Part shown: positions 17,924 to 26,040 of the stretch, one piece after another | How positions within the stretch are numbered: position 1 is the first letter of the stretch | Layout of the letters: every line of letters starts with the position of its first letter | Source of the DNA: a virus | IMG/VR virus record: IMGVR_UViG_3300036826_000052 | Span: 1-27,031 of that record | Length of the DNA: 27,031 nt | Strand: one strand, 5' to 3' | The notes under the pieces: generated by a model | Told to the model about the DNA's origin: nothing | The model's database searches: none | Seen by the model: the letters and a program-made list of their open reading frames with translations, nothing else | Position numbers and translations under genes: made by a program

Positions 17924-19380
17924 TGCCGCGACCTGGCGTTGACGTCAACATCGTTGACGAATTCATTCCGGGTCAGGCCATTCTCGATCCCGGTCAGTCG
18001 TTCATGATCGGGTTGACGGAACGCGGGCCAGTGGGCGTCGCAGGAACGCTCCACTCGTCACAACAGCTCGACAAGATGTACGGCGCAAGAACGGCCGACT
18101 CGGCTGAGCTGATGGACAGTGGTCACGCATTCTTCAACGAGGGTGGGTCAACCCTGTACATCTCCAGAGGCATCGGCCCAGCAGCCGTGTCCGCCACTGG
18201 TGTCCTTGGCGATCTGACGATCACCGCCAAGGGGCCTGGCGTCTGGGGCAACAAGTTGGTCGTTACGGCAACTGTGCCGGGCGGCTCGCTCAGCGATGTG
18301 GCCGCTGGTGCGACCAGCGACTATCGCGTCTTCCAGGTCGAGGACGACGATGTGGTTGTGGAGCGTTCTACGATCTGCAAGACGGTCGATGATGCTGTTG
18401 CCTGGTCAATGGACAGTGGCTACATCAACATCGAGATCACCGATCCGGATGATCCTTCACCGGTGCTGCCTGACGCCGATGAGAGCATCGCGCTCACCGC
18501 CGGGGCTGACGACCAGCAATGGAGTGGAGACATCGCCGCTGCTGCGCTGGATGCGTTTCCGTACAACCTCGGTCCCGGTCAGGTCTCTGCGCCGGGTCGC
18601 GCAGATGTCGATACCTGGACGGCAATCGGAGCGCATCTCCTGGCGATGCATCGGGTGGGGATTCCCGATCTGTCAAAGACCAACGATCCGACGGTGCTCG
18701 CATCGGAAGTCGGCACGATCTGGACGATCCCCGGCGCGCGTCAGATGCTCCCCTGCGGCTCGTGGCTGAACTACCCGTACGACACGAATCCGGCAACGGT
18801 CGTGATTCCGTATTCGGGCATGCAGTCAGGCCTCATCGCTCTGGCCGATTCGGCCAACGACCCGTCCATCGCAGCGGCCGGGGCTGACGGCATCAGCCGA
18901 TATGCCCTCGGGCTCACGGATCAGTTCACGGACGCTGACCGTGAGGAGCTCAACGATCTGGGTGTCTGTCTCGGCAAGGAGATATTCGGCCAGGTCCGGA
19001 CGTACGGTTACAGGACGGGTGCCGGACCTGATGAGAAGAACTGGATGTTCTTCCAGGAGTCGAGGGTGGTCATGATGATCGCCCACGAGTGCGACGCGAT
19101 CATGGAGGAGTACGTCCTCAAGACCATCGACGGACACAACCATCTGTTCGCGAAGGTCAACACCGCCTGTACGGGTGTCTGCCAGAAGTATTACCTGGCG
19201 AACGCGCTCTACGGCGACACGCCGGGCGAGGCGTTCAAGGTCGATACCGGTCCCGGCATCAACACGATCGACACGATCAAGAAGGGCTGGGTCCTCGCCC
19301 AAGTCCTGGTCAAGACGAGCCGCCAGGCGGAGTGGATCGTCATCAACCTGATCAAGAAGCCCATCGAGTCCGCCTTCTGA
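17923..19380 (+). CDS. Tail sheath protein
   Basis: A 485-residue contractile-tail sheath subunit, which defines the phage as myovirus-like. Typical segments: N-terminal PGVDVNIVDEFIPG and FMIGLTERGPVG, ALYISRG-type strand (STLYISRGIGPAAVSATG), TITAKGPGVWGNKLVVTATV, a central LTAGADD and WTIPGARQMLPCGSW, and the C-terminal module (ANALYGDTPGEAFKVDTGPG, AEWIVINLIKKPIESAF). The last strand donates to the neighbouring subunit in known sheaths. Length fits the family. AGGGAG lies 6 nt before the ATG. Followed at once by the strong Shine-Dalgarno of the tube gene. Confidence 0.92.
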   Translation: MPRPGVDVNIVDEFIPGQAILDPGQSFMIGLTERGPVGVAGTLHSSQQLDKMYGARTADSAELMDSGHAFFNEGGSTLYISRGIGPAAVSATGVLGDLTITAKGPGVWGNKLVVTATVPGGSLSDVAAGATSDYRVFQVEDDDVVVERSTICKTVDDAVAWSMDSGYINIEITDPDDPSPVLPDADESIALTAGADDQQWSGDIAAAALDAFPYNLGPGQVSAPGRADVDTWTAIGAHLLAMHRVGIPDLSKTNDPTVLASEVGTIWTIPGARQMLPCGSWLNYPYDTNPATVVIPYSGMQSGLIALADSANDPSIAAAGADGISRYALGLTDQFTDADREELNDLGVCLGKEIFGQVRTYGYRTGAGPDEKNWMFFQESRVVMMIAHECDAIMEEYVLKTIDGHNHLFAKVNTACTGVCQKYYLANALYGDTPGEAFKVDTGPGINTIDTIKKGWVLAQVLVKTSRQAEWIVINLIKKPIESAF

Positions 19381-19388
19381 GGAGGTGA
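19381..19388 (+). promoter_or_regulatory. Extended Shine-Dalgarno of the tube gene
   Basis: GGAGGTGA follows the sheath stop directly. Two starts lie after it: ATG at 19390, which gives only MSA before a stop, and GTG at 19394, which opens the tube gene. Spacing (5 nt from the end of the element to GTG) suits the GTG. Confidence 0.8.
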
Positions 19389-19393
19389 TATGA

Positions 19394-19813
19394 GTGCCTG
19401 ACCCAACACGTCAAGACACCTGGCTAGTGACTCTCGTTTTGGAGGGTCGCGACCTGGGCATCTGGGACAAGAAGTCCGGTGGTGAGATCGACTCGGACGA
19501 GAACAAGTACCCGCCAGGCGGCCTGCAGGCCGAGATCAGCCTCGGAGGACACAAGACGTATGGTGAGCTCACGATGAGCCGCTACTACGACACCCAGCGA
19601 GATCACCCGATCTTTGGCTGGTTCCATTCCCAGGTCGGAGCAGGTCGCGGAGCCATCGGCATGACGCCGCTTGACTTCCATGGCAATCCGACCGGGGCAC
19701 CCATCGTCGCTGGCGGCACGCTCAAGACGTACACGCCGCCCGAGGTGGACAACGAGTCCGGCGATGCCGCGCTCGTGGAACTGGCCTTCACCCTCGACAC
19801 CTACTCGCCCTGA
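19394..19813 (+). CDS. Tail tube protein
   Basis: A 139-residue beta-rich protein in the invariant place after the sheath gene: RQDTWLVTLVLEGRDLGIWD, GGLQAEISLGGHKTYGELTM, SRYYDTQRDHPIFGWFHSQV, then LVELAFTLDTYSP. It polymerises as hexameric rings to make the inner tube through which DNA passes. It starts with GTG, behind a near-perfect Shine-Dalgarno and a decoy ATG whose frame ends after three codons. The stop shares a base with the chaperone ATG. Size is typical. Confidence 0.85.
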   Translation: MPDPTRQDTWLVTLVLEGRDLGIWDKKSGGEIDSDENKYPPGGLQAEISLGGHKTYGELTMSRYYDTQRDHPIFGWFHSQVGAGRGAIGMTPLDFHGNPTGAPIVAGGTLKTYTPPEVDNESGDAALVELAFTLDTYSP

Positions 19814-20343
19814 TGGTTGAGATCGTCACGGGTGAGAACGTGCCCCAGCCCGAGCCCGAGGGAAGCAGCACGGATGCTGCTCCCGGCTCGCTTATGTCGC
19901 GAATTCGCAAGGCTGCGGCACGTCAGCAGAAGGAGACCACCAAGGACTTTCCCGTTGGGGGAGCCTTTGGAGAGTGGTTGATGATTCGGTACAAGCCACT
20001 GGCGCCGGAAGTCATGGATCAGTTCCTGCTTCAGCAAAAGGATGACTCACCGGCGATTCAACTCAACATGGACATGATGGCGCGTGCGTGCGTTGCTGTC
20101 GTCGGCCACGACCCCAATACTGGATCAAAGGAGATTCTGCAAGACGAGCGCGGCCCTGTTCTTCTTGAGCACCGACTTGCGGTGCTCCTCAGCCTGCCCA
20201 TTCCGAGCGGCGCACAACTGACGGCGCGTGAGGTCATCTCGATGTTGTTTGGCCGCAACGGCATCGCCATCGGTTCCCATGGGGATCAAGTCTCCGAATG
20301 GATGAAGAATCCTCAGGATGAAGATGACTTGGGGGAAGGCTAG
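19813..20343 (+). CDS. Tail assembly chaperone, short form
   Basis: A 176-residue product in the lambda gpG-like position between tube and tape measure. The N-terminus is Pro/Glu-rich (EIVTGENVPQPEPEGSS), followed by a basic helix (SLMSRIRKAAARQQKETT), a compact core (FGEWLMIRYKPLAPEVMDQF, NMDMMARACVAVVGHDPN, LEHRLAVLLSLPIPSG) and an acidic end (DEDDLGEG). The gene ends in TTG GGG GAA GGC TAG, a run of five G with AA that overlaps an open -1 frame. Known: tail chaperones bind the tape measure and are made in short and frameshifted long forms. Confidence 0.85.
   Translation: MVEIVTGENVPQPEPEGSSTDAAPGSLMSRIRKAAARQQKETTKDFPVGGAFGEWLMIRYKPLAPEVMDQFLLQQKDDSPAIQLNMDMMARACVAVVGHDPNTGSKEILQDERGPVLLEHRLAVLLSLPIPSGAQLTAREVISMLFGRNGIAIGSHGDQVSEWMKNPQDEDDLGEG
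20331..20337 (+). promoter_or_regulatory. Programmed -1 frameshift site
   Basis: GGGGGAA lies in the 0 frame as G GGG GAA. The -1 frame has a stop at 20325-20327 and the 0 frame stops at 20341-20343, so a shift must occur within about 13 nt, and this heptamer is the only slippery run there. The P-site tRNA-Gly can re-pair perfectly on GGG; A-site re-pairing is imperfect. Confidence 0.8.
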
Positions 20344-20555
20344 CCGGTCAGTGGATTGAGGTTCTGGCAGTTGGTGGACTGATCGGGATAAGTCCAGCGC
20401 ATCTGCTTCGAGCCGAGCCCATTGAACGGGGCATTCTAATCGCAACTATCTTGGAGGCTCAGAGAATCAAGGAGCAATGGGATCACAATCTCGCCAACAT
20501 GGTAATCTACGAGTTGGCTGAGGCTGTGAAACGAGGACGCAAGAGACAGCGATAA
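20334..20555 (+). CDS. Tail assembly chaperone, -1 frameshift extension
   Basis: The -1 frame is open from 20328 to the TAA at 20553-20555 and encodes a 73-residue extension: GRLAGQWIEVLAVGGLIGIS, PAHLLRAEPIERGILIATIL, EAQRIKEQWDHNLANMVIYE, LAEAVKRGRKRQR. It has no credible start codon of its own near its beginning. Joined at GGG 20332-20334, the long form would have about 247 residues. It is the counterpart of lambda T in gpGT: the extension would recruit tube subunits or the tape measure. Its TAA overlaps the tape-measure ATG by one base. It is easily missed because it lacks an initiator. Confidence 0.8.
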   Translation, partial: GRLAGQWIEVLAVGGLIGISPAHLLRAEPIERGILIATILEAQRIKEQWDHNLANMVIYELAEAVKRGRKRQR

Positions 20556-22309
20556 TGGCAGATACAATCGTCACCGTACTGAAGCTAATGGGCCAGCGGT
20601 CCTACGTTTCAGGCGTCCGTGCGGGGGCGGTTGAACTCGGAAAGCTGGATGTCGCAAGCGCAAAGGCAAGTCGTGGATCCAGAGTTCTCGGGGCGTCAAT
20701 CGCAGGACTGGCGACACCTTTCAATATCGCATGGGCTGCTGCTAAGCCGTTGACGGCAGGGTTGGCAACACTCGGTACAATGGCAGCAGTCACGGGTCTG
20801 AAGTTTGATGCCGGAATGGAGCAGGCGCAGATCGGCATGAAGACCCTCCTCCGCAACGGAGATGAAGCACGGAAGGTCGTCAAGGATGTTCGTGACTTCG
20901 CTTTGCGGGCGCCGCTGTTTGGCGTTCAAGAGATGGTCAAGTCAGCGCAGCAATTGATTGGTACCGGGTTCGATGCCAAGAAGATTGTTCCAACTCTGAC
21001 GTCATTCTCGGATACGCTGTCTGCTCTCGGTCGTAATCCAGAAGATCTGCAGCGTATGACCTACGCATTCATGCAGATGTCCGCCAAGGGTCAGATCAGC
21101 GCCGAGGAACTGCGCGGGCAGCTAGGTGAAATTTTCCCGGCCACCAAGCTGCTCGCGCGGGGCATGGGTATCTCTATGAAGGATCTCAACAAGCAGATGA
21201 AGAAGGGCGCAATCAAGAGCGCCAAGGCACTTCCAATTCTGCTTGCGGAGATGAACAAGGAGTACGGCGGAGCAACTCAGAAGCAGTCTCAGACGTTCAA
21301 TGGTATGCTGGCCAACTTGAAGGAGGGTGCGAAGTATACTCTGGGCATCATGTTCAAGCCGTTGTTCACAGCGCTCAAGAAGGATGTGTTCCCGGCGCTG
21401 AATACAACGATGGGGCAAATCCAGAGTTTTTGGTCTGACAATGCACTTACGACAAAGCAGAAGATTCAGTTTTCGATTCAGTCTATCCGCACGTACATGG
21501 GACCACTTGCGGCGCAGATTGGACAGAAGATCAAGGAGGCAAATCTCGGTAAGCGTCTGACCGATGCAATCGACTATGCGCTCCCAATCATCATGGACCA
21601 CATTGCCAACGCAGCACCCAAGGCGGCACTTGCATTTGCAACGGCATGGTGGCACGCGGGCGTCTGGGCAAAACTCTTCATCGCGCTCGGACTGGCTTCA
21701 AAGCTTGGTCTCTTCAATGTGCTCGGCCGGAGTGCAGCTGAAAAGTTTAGTTCATCGTATACAAAGACCACCGTTGCCGAGACTGCCGGTTGGAAGGGTA
21801 AGATCAAGGTTGGTGCTACAAACTTTGGTATGTGGCTTGGTCGGACGATTGGTATTGTCGCGGCTGGATATATGGCGCTTGAGATCGCCAAGAGCATTCC
21901 TGCTCTGAACCAGTACTCGGGCAAGAAGGGGTGGGGCGAACTGTGGCGCGATCTCAAGCATCGTGGTTCGCAATTGAAGGACTTTGTTGGGAGTGGACCG
22001 AGTGGTAGCAAGGTTGCGGGAATGGGCGGCATTCATCAGACGACGAAGCCCAAGGCGTACAGGGGATTGCCGAGCGTTGTTGGACACCAGCAGAGTGGCG
22101 GTTGGGCCTCGGGCTGGAACATAGTCGGCGAGCGCGGTCCTGAACTCGTGAAGATGCCGAACCGCTCGTATGTGTATCCGACGGGCACGATGCCACCGGT
22201 GTCAATGCCGTCAATCGGAATTCGCACAACGGTGCCTGTGATCATTCGCGGCCGCGAAGTTGCTCGCGCAGTTGCGGACGATACGGCTGATGTGATGGCG
22301 AGGACCTGA
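20555..22309 (+). CDS. Tape measure protein
   Basis: A 584-residue tape measure that sets tail length and sits inside the tube. N-terminal domain with the family pattern FDAGMEQAQIGMKTLLRNGD (about 87-106), VRDFALRAPLFGVQEMVKSA, ALGRNPEDLQRMTYAFMQM and GQISAEELRGQLGEIFPATK. Hydrophobic segments at about 48-80, 368-390 and 420-440. The C-terminal SGWNIVGERGPELVKMPN motif is common near the end of tape measures. At roughly 0.15 nm per residue the tail would be about 85-90 nm, short for a myovirus. A one-base overlap connects it to the chaperone extension; no strong Shine-Dalgarno is seen. Confidence 0.88.
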   Translation: MADTIVTVLKLMGQRSYVSGVRAGAVELGKLDVASAKASRGSRVLGASIAGLATPFNIAWAAAKPLTAGLATLGTMAAVTGLKFDAGMEQAQIGMKTLLRNGDEARKVVKDVRDFALRAPLFGVQEMVKSAQQLIGTGFDAKKIVPTLTSFSDTLSALGRNPEDLQRMTYAFMQMSAKGQISAEELRGQLGEIFPATKLLARGMGISMKDLNKQMKKGAIKSAKALPILLAEMNKEYGGATQKQSQTFNGMLANLKEGAKYTLGIMFKPLFTALKKDVFPALNTTMGQIQSFWSDNALTTKQKIQFSIQSIRTYMGPLAAQIGQKIKEANLGKRLTDAIDYALPIIMDHIANAAPKAALAFATAWWHAGVWAKLFIALGLASKLGLFNVLGRSAAEKFSSSYTKTTVAETAGWKGKIKVGATNFGMWLGRTIGIVAAGYMALEIAKSIPALNQYSGKKGWGELWRDLKHRGSQLKDFVGSGPSGSKVAGMGGIHQTTKPKAYRGLPSVVGHQQSGGWASGWNIVGERGPELVKMPNRSYVYPTGTMPPVSMPSIGIRTTVPVIIRGREVARAVADDTADVMART

Positions 22310-23016
22310 TGCCGAGTCGGAGATTGAATCCCTTCCCTGACGGTCAAGTCCCTGCTGGCTTCGTGCGGATCTGGTGCGACGAGCCGGACCTGGCGATCCA
22401 GGAGCGCTTTGGCGCAGAGCTTCCAAAGATCACTACTGATGAAGGGCCGTGGGATGTTGTTCCGCGTGCCAATCAGGTCTCGATGACGATTCCTAAGGGC
22501 ATGGGCCCTTGGCGTCTTGATCTCAACATCTTGATCGACGGGCTCAGGGAACAGAAGGGGCAAGAGATCAAGATTGGCAAGCTGTACGACTGTTGGCGCG
22601 GCACCAAGAAGTCGCCGCCCGGCATTCTACATGTTGCCGGTCTACCTGAAGTCGATCCGAGCATGGAATGGGTGATCGACACAATCGACCAGGGTGACTA
22701 TCTGCGGCGTAACGACATGCACCGCATTCGGCAGGATCTGACGATTCATTTCATCGAGTACATCAGTCCGCAGTACCTGCCAATGGCCAAGGGTGCACTG
22801 ATGGGAGCCAAGAAGGCAACCGTCGTGACGCTCAAGGTCAAGCGCGGAGATACGCCAGCGACAATTGCGCGACGGCGCGGCGTGAAATGGACGACACTCC
22901 GTGAGTTGAACCCAGGCGTGATCTACAAAGCCAATCAGAACTTGCTTGACGGATCGAAGATCAGAGTACCGGCCAAGAAGGACAGCAACGCGAGTCAATC
23001 GAGCAGAACGAAGTAA
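22309..23016 (+). CDS. LysM baseplate / tube-initiator protein
   Basis: A 235-residue protein placed after the tape measure. The N-terminal ~170 residues are beta-rich (FVRIWCDEPDLAIQERFG, NQVSMTIPKGMGPWRLDLNI, MEWVIDTIDQGDYL), and a C-terminal LysM domain follows (about 173-221; VTLKVKRGDTPATIARRRG, TLRELNPGV, LLDGSKIRVP). In contractile systems (T4 gp53, XkdP-like) this LysM-bearing protein links hub and wedges or initiates the tube. The basic Ser/Lys tail (AKKDSNASQSSRTK) is a distinct feature. TGATG overlap upstream and TAATG overlap downstream. Confidence 0.8.
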   Translation: MPSRRLNPFPDGQVPAGFVRIWCDEPDLAIQERFGAELPKITTDEGPWDVVPRANQVSMTIPKGMGPWRLDLNILIDGLREQKGQEIKIGKLYDCWRGTKKSPPGILHVAGLPEVDPSMEWVIDTIDQGDYLRRNDMHRIRQDLTIHFIEYISPQYLPMAKGALMGAKKATVVTLKVKRGDTPATIARRRGVKWTTLRELNPGVIYKANQNLLDGSKIRVPAKKDSNASQSSRTK

Positions 23017-25070
23017 TGGCAGCCACAGCCGTAGCTCGGGCAACAAAGTCGCCCTCATGGGACCCCGTTGGATGGGAGGCTTCCGTTTGGCGCAATAAGG
23101 CCGAGTGGAAGAAGTGGGAACTTGTCGGTATGAAGCCGGACTACACGGTTGATGATCTAATCCTGAATTGGGTCGACAAGCGCGTCACGGATCTCAACAT
23201 CAAGGCCGCCATCACAGGAGTTCACTTCACACGCTCGATGGATCAAGCCTCGACCTTCGAGATCACAGTCCGCGATCCCAACCAGCGCATCTTCAGCGTT
23301 GCGGCCAAGCGCGTCCGCGCCAAGAAGATCCCTCCAGGTGGAATCAACAAGAAGACAATGGAGGGCGTGATCGACATCGATGAGGCATGGGAGCCGATCC
23401 TGCCTCCAACGATGCTAGGACGCGCGGCTGAGGTTGAGATTGACACGGTGGTGTTCCGACTCGTCGGGGTCAAGTACCAGTACGCAACTTCCGAGTCAGT
23501 TCTGACTTTTGAGGACAGGACGATCTATTGGCTCAGGCGCAAGAAGGGCGTTGAGCGCCGCTCAAGCAGGAGTGACGCGACACGGGCTGAGTTCATTCTT
23601 GCGCTTGTTCGGGAGATCAAGTCTTGGACCGTTCCGTTTGTCTGCCCCGAACTTCACGTCAAGCAGCCCATCGCAAAGACGCAGGAGCCGGACAATAAGG
23701 TCACGCTTCAGTCCGGGACTGGACGGGCAGGCTTTTCGGGTCATGATCTCAAGATCAAGGGCAAGACGGCGCAAGCCGATCAGATCCGTAATGCCGACGA
23801 GGTATTGACGCAAGCCAGTCAGGCAGACGGGGCTGATAAGCGCAGCGTAACTGCCTGTATGGCAGCGGTCATCGTCGAGAGTCAGGTTCGCAATCTGCGA
23901 AAGGGCGACCGCGACTCATTGGGCATTCTACAGGTGCGGGTCTCAACATCGGGTAGCTCGCAGAAGAGCCTTGACATTGACTGGTGCGTTGACCAGTTCA
24001 TGACCAAGGGCTTCTGGGGCAAGGGCGGCGCGGTTGAAGTTGCCAAGAAGCACCCTAATGAGACAATTGGCTGGATCGCGCAGCAGGTCCAAGGCTCAGG
24101 CAATCCTGGCGCCTACGACAAGTATCTGGACGAAGCCGAGGCATTTGTCTCAGCCTGGCAAGGTGGGTCGCTGCCGGATAGCGGCGGTGGTACTTACCGC
24201 AAGAGCTTCCAGTACACGCGCGACAAGGACGAGGATAGCTGGACTTGCATCCAACGTCTTGCCGATGAGGTTGCATGGCGTTGCTTTATGGTAGGTAACG
24301 CAATGTACTACATCAGCGAGGAGGATCTGTATCGGCAGCGTGTGCGTTACGTCATCCGTCCTGATAGCTCCTACTTGCTCGACATGTCGTATGACGTAGA
24401 CTGGGGCAAGCCGGTCAGCGAAGCGACGTTGACCGTTGATCTGAATCAATGGGGTGCGCCGCCCGGTGCCGTCATTGAGCTAGATGGATTTGTGATCCCC
24501 GACGGGCGCTGGATTGTTTCGCAGGTTGATCGTGACTGGTTCAGCCCGGTCTGCGATATCACAATCAAGACGCCGGGTCCGTCCAAGAAGGAGCCTGCGA
24601 CCACTCTTGAGACGCGCAATCAGTCGCAGGTTGATCCTTGGCTCGATGTTGATGCTGACTCGAAGTCGGGCAAACTGTACCTTGAATGTCAGCGCATCTC
24701 CGACAATGCGACGAGCTACGTGTATGGCGGCTCGCACGGGAAGCCACTCAGCCAGATCGCGTCCAACGACCACATGGACTGCTCATCGTCCTGCTCGCTG
24801 GCCCTGTATCGTGCTGGGATGTTTCATGGGCAGACTGCGATTGTGTCGGGCGAGTTCGCAAGTTCCTGGGGTCAGCCGGGTAAGGGCAAGCACTTCACAG
24901 TCTGGGCGAATAGCGGACACGTCTGGATCGAGTTCCATGGGATCGGCGAGGCCAAGCGCTTCGATACATCTGCGCATGGTGATGGTAAGTCCGGCGATGG
25001 TCCGCATCTCCGCAGCACGCCGCGGAATGACCAAGGCCGTTTCACTGCACGACACTGGCCGGGTGCATGA
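23016..25070 (+). CDS. Baseplate hub with two peptidoglycan-hydrolase domains
   Basis: A 684-residue multidomain hub. About 40-235: gpD/XkdQ-like hub strands (DLNIKAAITGVHFTRSMDQA, STFEITVRDPNQRIFSV). About 255-390: inserted lysozyme/transglycosylase-like domain with catalytic-type E288 in AAVIVESQVRNL, then GDRDSLGILQVR, and NPGAYDKYLDEAEAFV. About 392-545: hub fold resumes (QYTRDKDEDSWTCIQRLADE, VRYVIRPDSSY, WIVSQVDRDWF). About 560-684: NlpC/P60-like cysteine peptidase with C589 in HMDCSSSCSLALYRAG and H635 in SGHVWIEFHG. It would pierce the wall during contraction and DNA entry, cutting both glycan and peptide. Overlaps the next gene by 4 nt. Confidence 0.85.
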   Translation: MAATAVARATKSPSWDPVGWEASVWRNKAEWKKWELVGMKPDYTVDDLILNWVDKRVTDLNIKAAITGVHFTRSMDQASTFEITVRDPNQRIFSVAAKRVRAKKIPPGGINKKTMEGVIDIDEAWEPILPPTMLGRAAEVEIDTVVFRLVGVKYQYATSESVLTFEDRTIYWLRRKKGVERRSSRSDATRAEFILALVREIKSWTVPFVCPELHVKQPIAKTQEPDNKVTLQSGTGRAGFSGHDLKIKGKTAQADQIRNADEVLTQASQADGADKRSVTACMAAVIVESQVRNLRKGDRDSLGILQVRVSTSGSSQKSLDIDWCVDQFMTKGFWGKGGAVEVAKKHPNETIGWIAQQVQGSGNPGAYDKYLDEAEAFVSAWQGGSLPDSGGGTYRKSFQYTRDKDEDSWTCIQRLADEVAWRCFMVGNAMYYISEEDLYRQRVRYVIRPDSSYLLDMSYDVDWGKPVSEATLTVDLNQWGAPPGAVIELDGFVIPDGRWIVSQVDRDWFSPVCDITIKTPGPSKKEPATTLETRNQSQVDPWLDVDADSKSGKLYLECQRISDNATSYVYGGSHGKPLSQIASNDHMDCSSSCSLALYRAGMFHGQTAIVSGEFASSWGQPGKGKHFTVWANSGHVWIEFHGIGEAKRFDTSAHGDGKSGDGPHLRSTPRNDQGRFTARHWPGA

Positions 25071-25402
25071 TGCCTGAGCTAGCCAAATTGTTCGTGAAGC
25101 AGTCGCTGGGTCTGGCAGTCGATCAGCAGATCGTGGATGGAAAGATCTGCGAGCGATCGGACGGCATGTACGTCAAGGTCGATGATAGTCAAGCACTTTG
25201 GGGTCCCGTCGTCGGCGGCACCGGGCTGGATGAAGATTCGCAGGTCTGTGTTGCAGTTGCACAAGATGGAACGATCTATGTGATCTATCCCGGCTCGGGC
25301 GCCGGACAGGGCGACTGTTGTCAGAACATCGACGGAGGCAAGCCCGACACCCTCTATGGCGGCATGTGCAATGTTGACGGTAACGGCGTGGTGAGGGACT
25401 GA
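25067..25402 (+). CDS. Small baseplate or fibre-associated protein
   Basis: A 111-residue protein (110 if the second ATG at 25070 is used). It starts with a helix (ELAKLFVKQSLGLAVDQQIV), then a beta-rich part with GMYVKVDDSQALWGPVVGG and VCVAVAQDGTIYVIYPGSG. It ends in DCCQNIDGGKPDTLYGGMCN, which holds three cysteines and a D-x-x-YGG pattern. The D-x-x-YGG ending is like the short repeats of phage fibre and baseplate proteins. Position between hub and fibre suggests a fibre-attachment or baseplate plug role. No family named with certainty. Confidence 0.65.
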   Translation: MMPELAKLFVKQSLGLAVDQQIVDGKICERSDGMYVKVDDSQALWGPVVGGTGLDEDSQVCVAVAQDGTIYVIYPGSGAGQGDCCQNIDGGKPDTLYGGMCNVDGNGVVRD

Positions 25403-26040
25403 TGGCACAGATCATTCAGATGCGCCGTGGGACCGCCGCCGAATGGACTGCCGCCGATCCGTTGCTGGCTGAGGGTGAGATTGGAGTTGAGAAGGATACC
25501 TTCAAGTGGAAGGTTGGCGATGGGCTCAAGGTCTGGCATCTGCTCCCGTACGTCACCGGCGCGAAGGGCGACAAGGGCGATCCTGGTTCACCAGGACCGG
25601 CGCTGAACTGGCGGGGTGCATTTTCAGCCACGACAGCGTACGCCAAGAACGATGGCGTTTCGTACAATGGATCGAGCTATCTGGCTACAGCAGCAACAAC
25701 TGCCGGCACGCTGCCACCCAACGCTCCGTGGCAGGTTGTTGCCGAGAAGGGCGCGACAGGCAATCAAGGCCCCAAGGGTGACAAGGGTGATCAAGGCATC
25801 CAGGGCATCCAGGGCATCCAAGGTGTCAAGGGCGACAAGGGCGACACTGGCACTCAAGGGCCGCCCGGTACGCCACTCGTTGTCGTCTCATCACTGCCTG
25901 ATCCCGCAAGCTCGGTGCCTGGGCAGATGGTTCTCTACAATGGCAATCCCTGGTTCTTCGACGGGACAACCTGGAAGCAGGTCGGCGTCGGCACTGGTGG
26001 ATCGAAGTCGTTCGCATTCTTCATGGGAGATAGTGATTGA
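25402..26040 (+). CDS. Collagen-like tail fibre
   Basis: A 212-residue fibre. N-terminus: IIQMRRGTAAEWTAADPLLA, EGEIGVEKDT and KVGDGLKVWHLLPYV, the baseplate-attaching module common at the start of phage tail fibres. Next a short collagen stretch (GAKGDKGDPGSPGP), a chitin-binding-like segment (WRGAFSATTAYAKNDGVSY, then GSSYLATAATTAGT), a second collagen run (about 120-155; GPKGDKGDQGIQGIQGIQG) and a C-terminal cap (FDGTTWKQVGVG). It probably trimerises and contributes to host-surface binding. It starts in a TGATG overlap. The GIQ repeat is encoded by three 9-bp DNA repeats. Confidence 0.8.
   Translation: MAQIIQMRRGTAAEWTAADPLLAEGEIGVEKDTFKWKVGDGLKVWHLLPYVTGAKGDKGDPGSPGPALNWRGAFSATTAYAKNDGVSYNGSSYLATAATTAGTLPPNAPWQVVAEKGATGNQGPKGDKGDQGIQGIQGIQGVKGDKGDTGTQGPPGTPLVVVSSLPDPASSVPGQMVLYNGNPWFFDGTTWKQVGVGTGGSKSFAFFMGDSD
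25795..25821 (+). repeat. Three 9-bp tandem repeats (GGCATCCAG)
   Basis: GGCATCCAG at 25795-25803 and 25804-25812 is followed by GGCATCCAA at 25813-25821. They encode three Gly-Ile-Gln triplets in the fibre's collagen run, so gain or loss of units keeps the frame. Confidence 0.8.
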
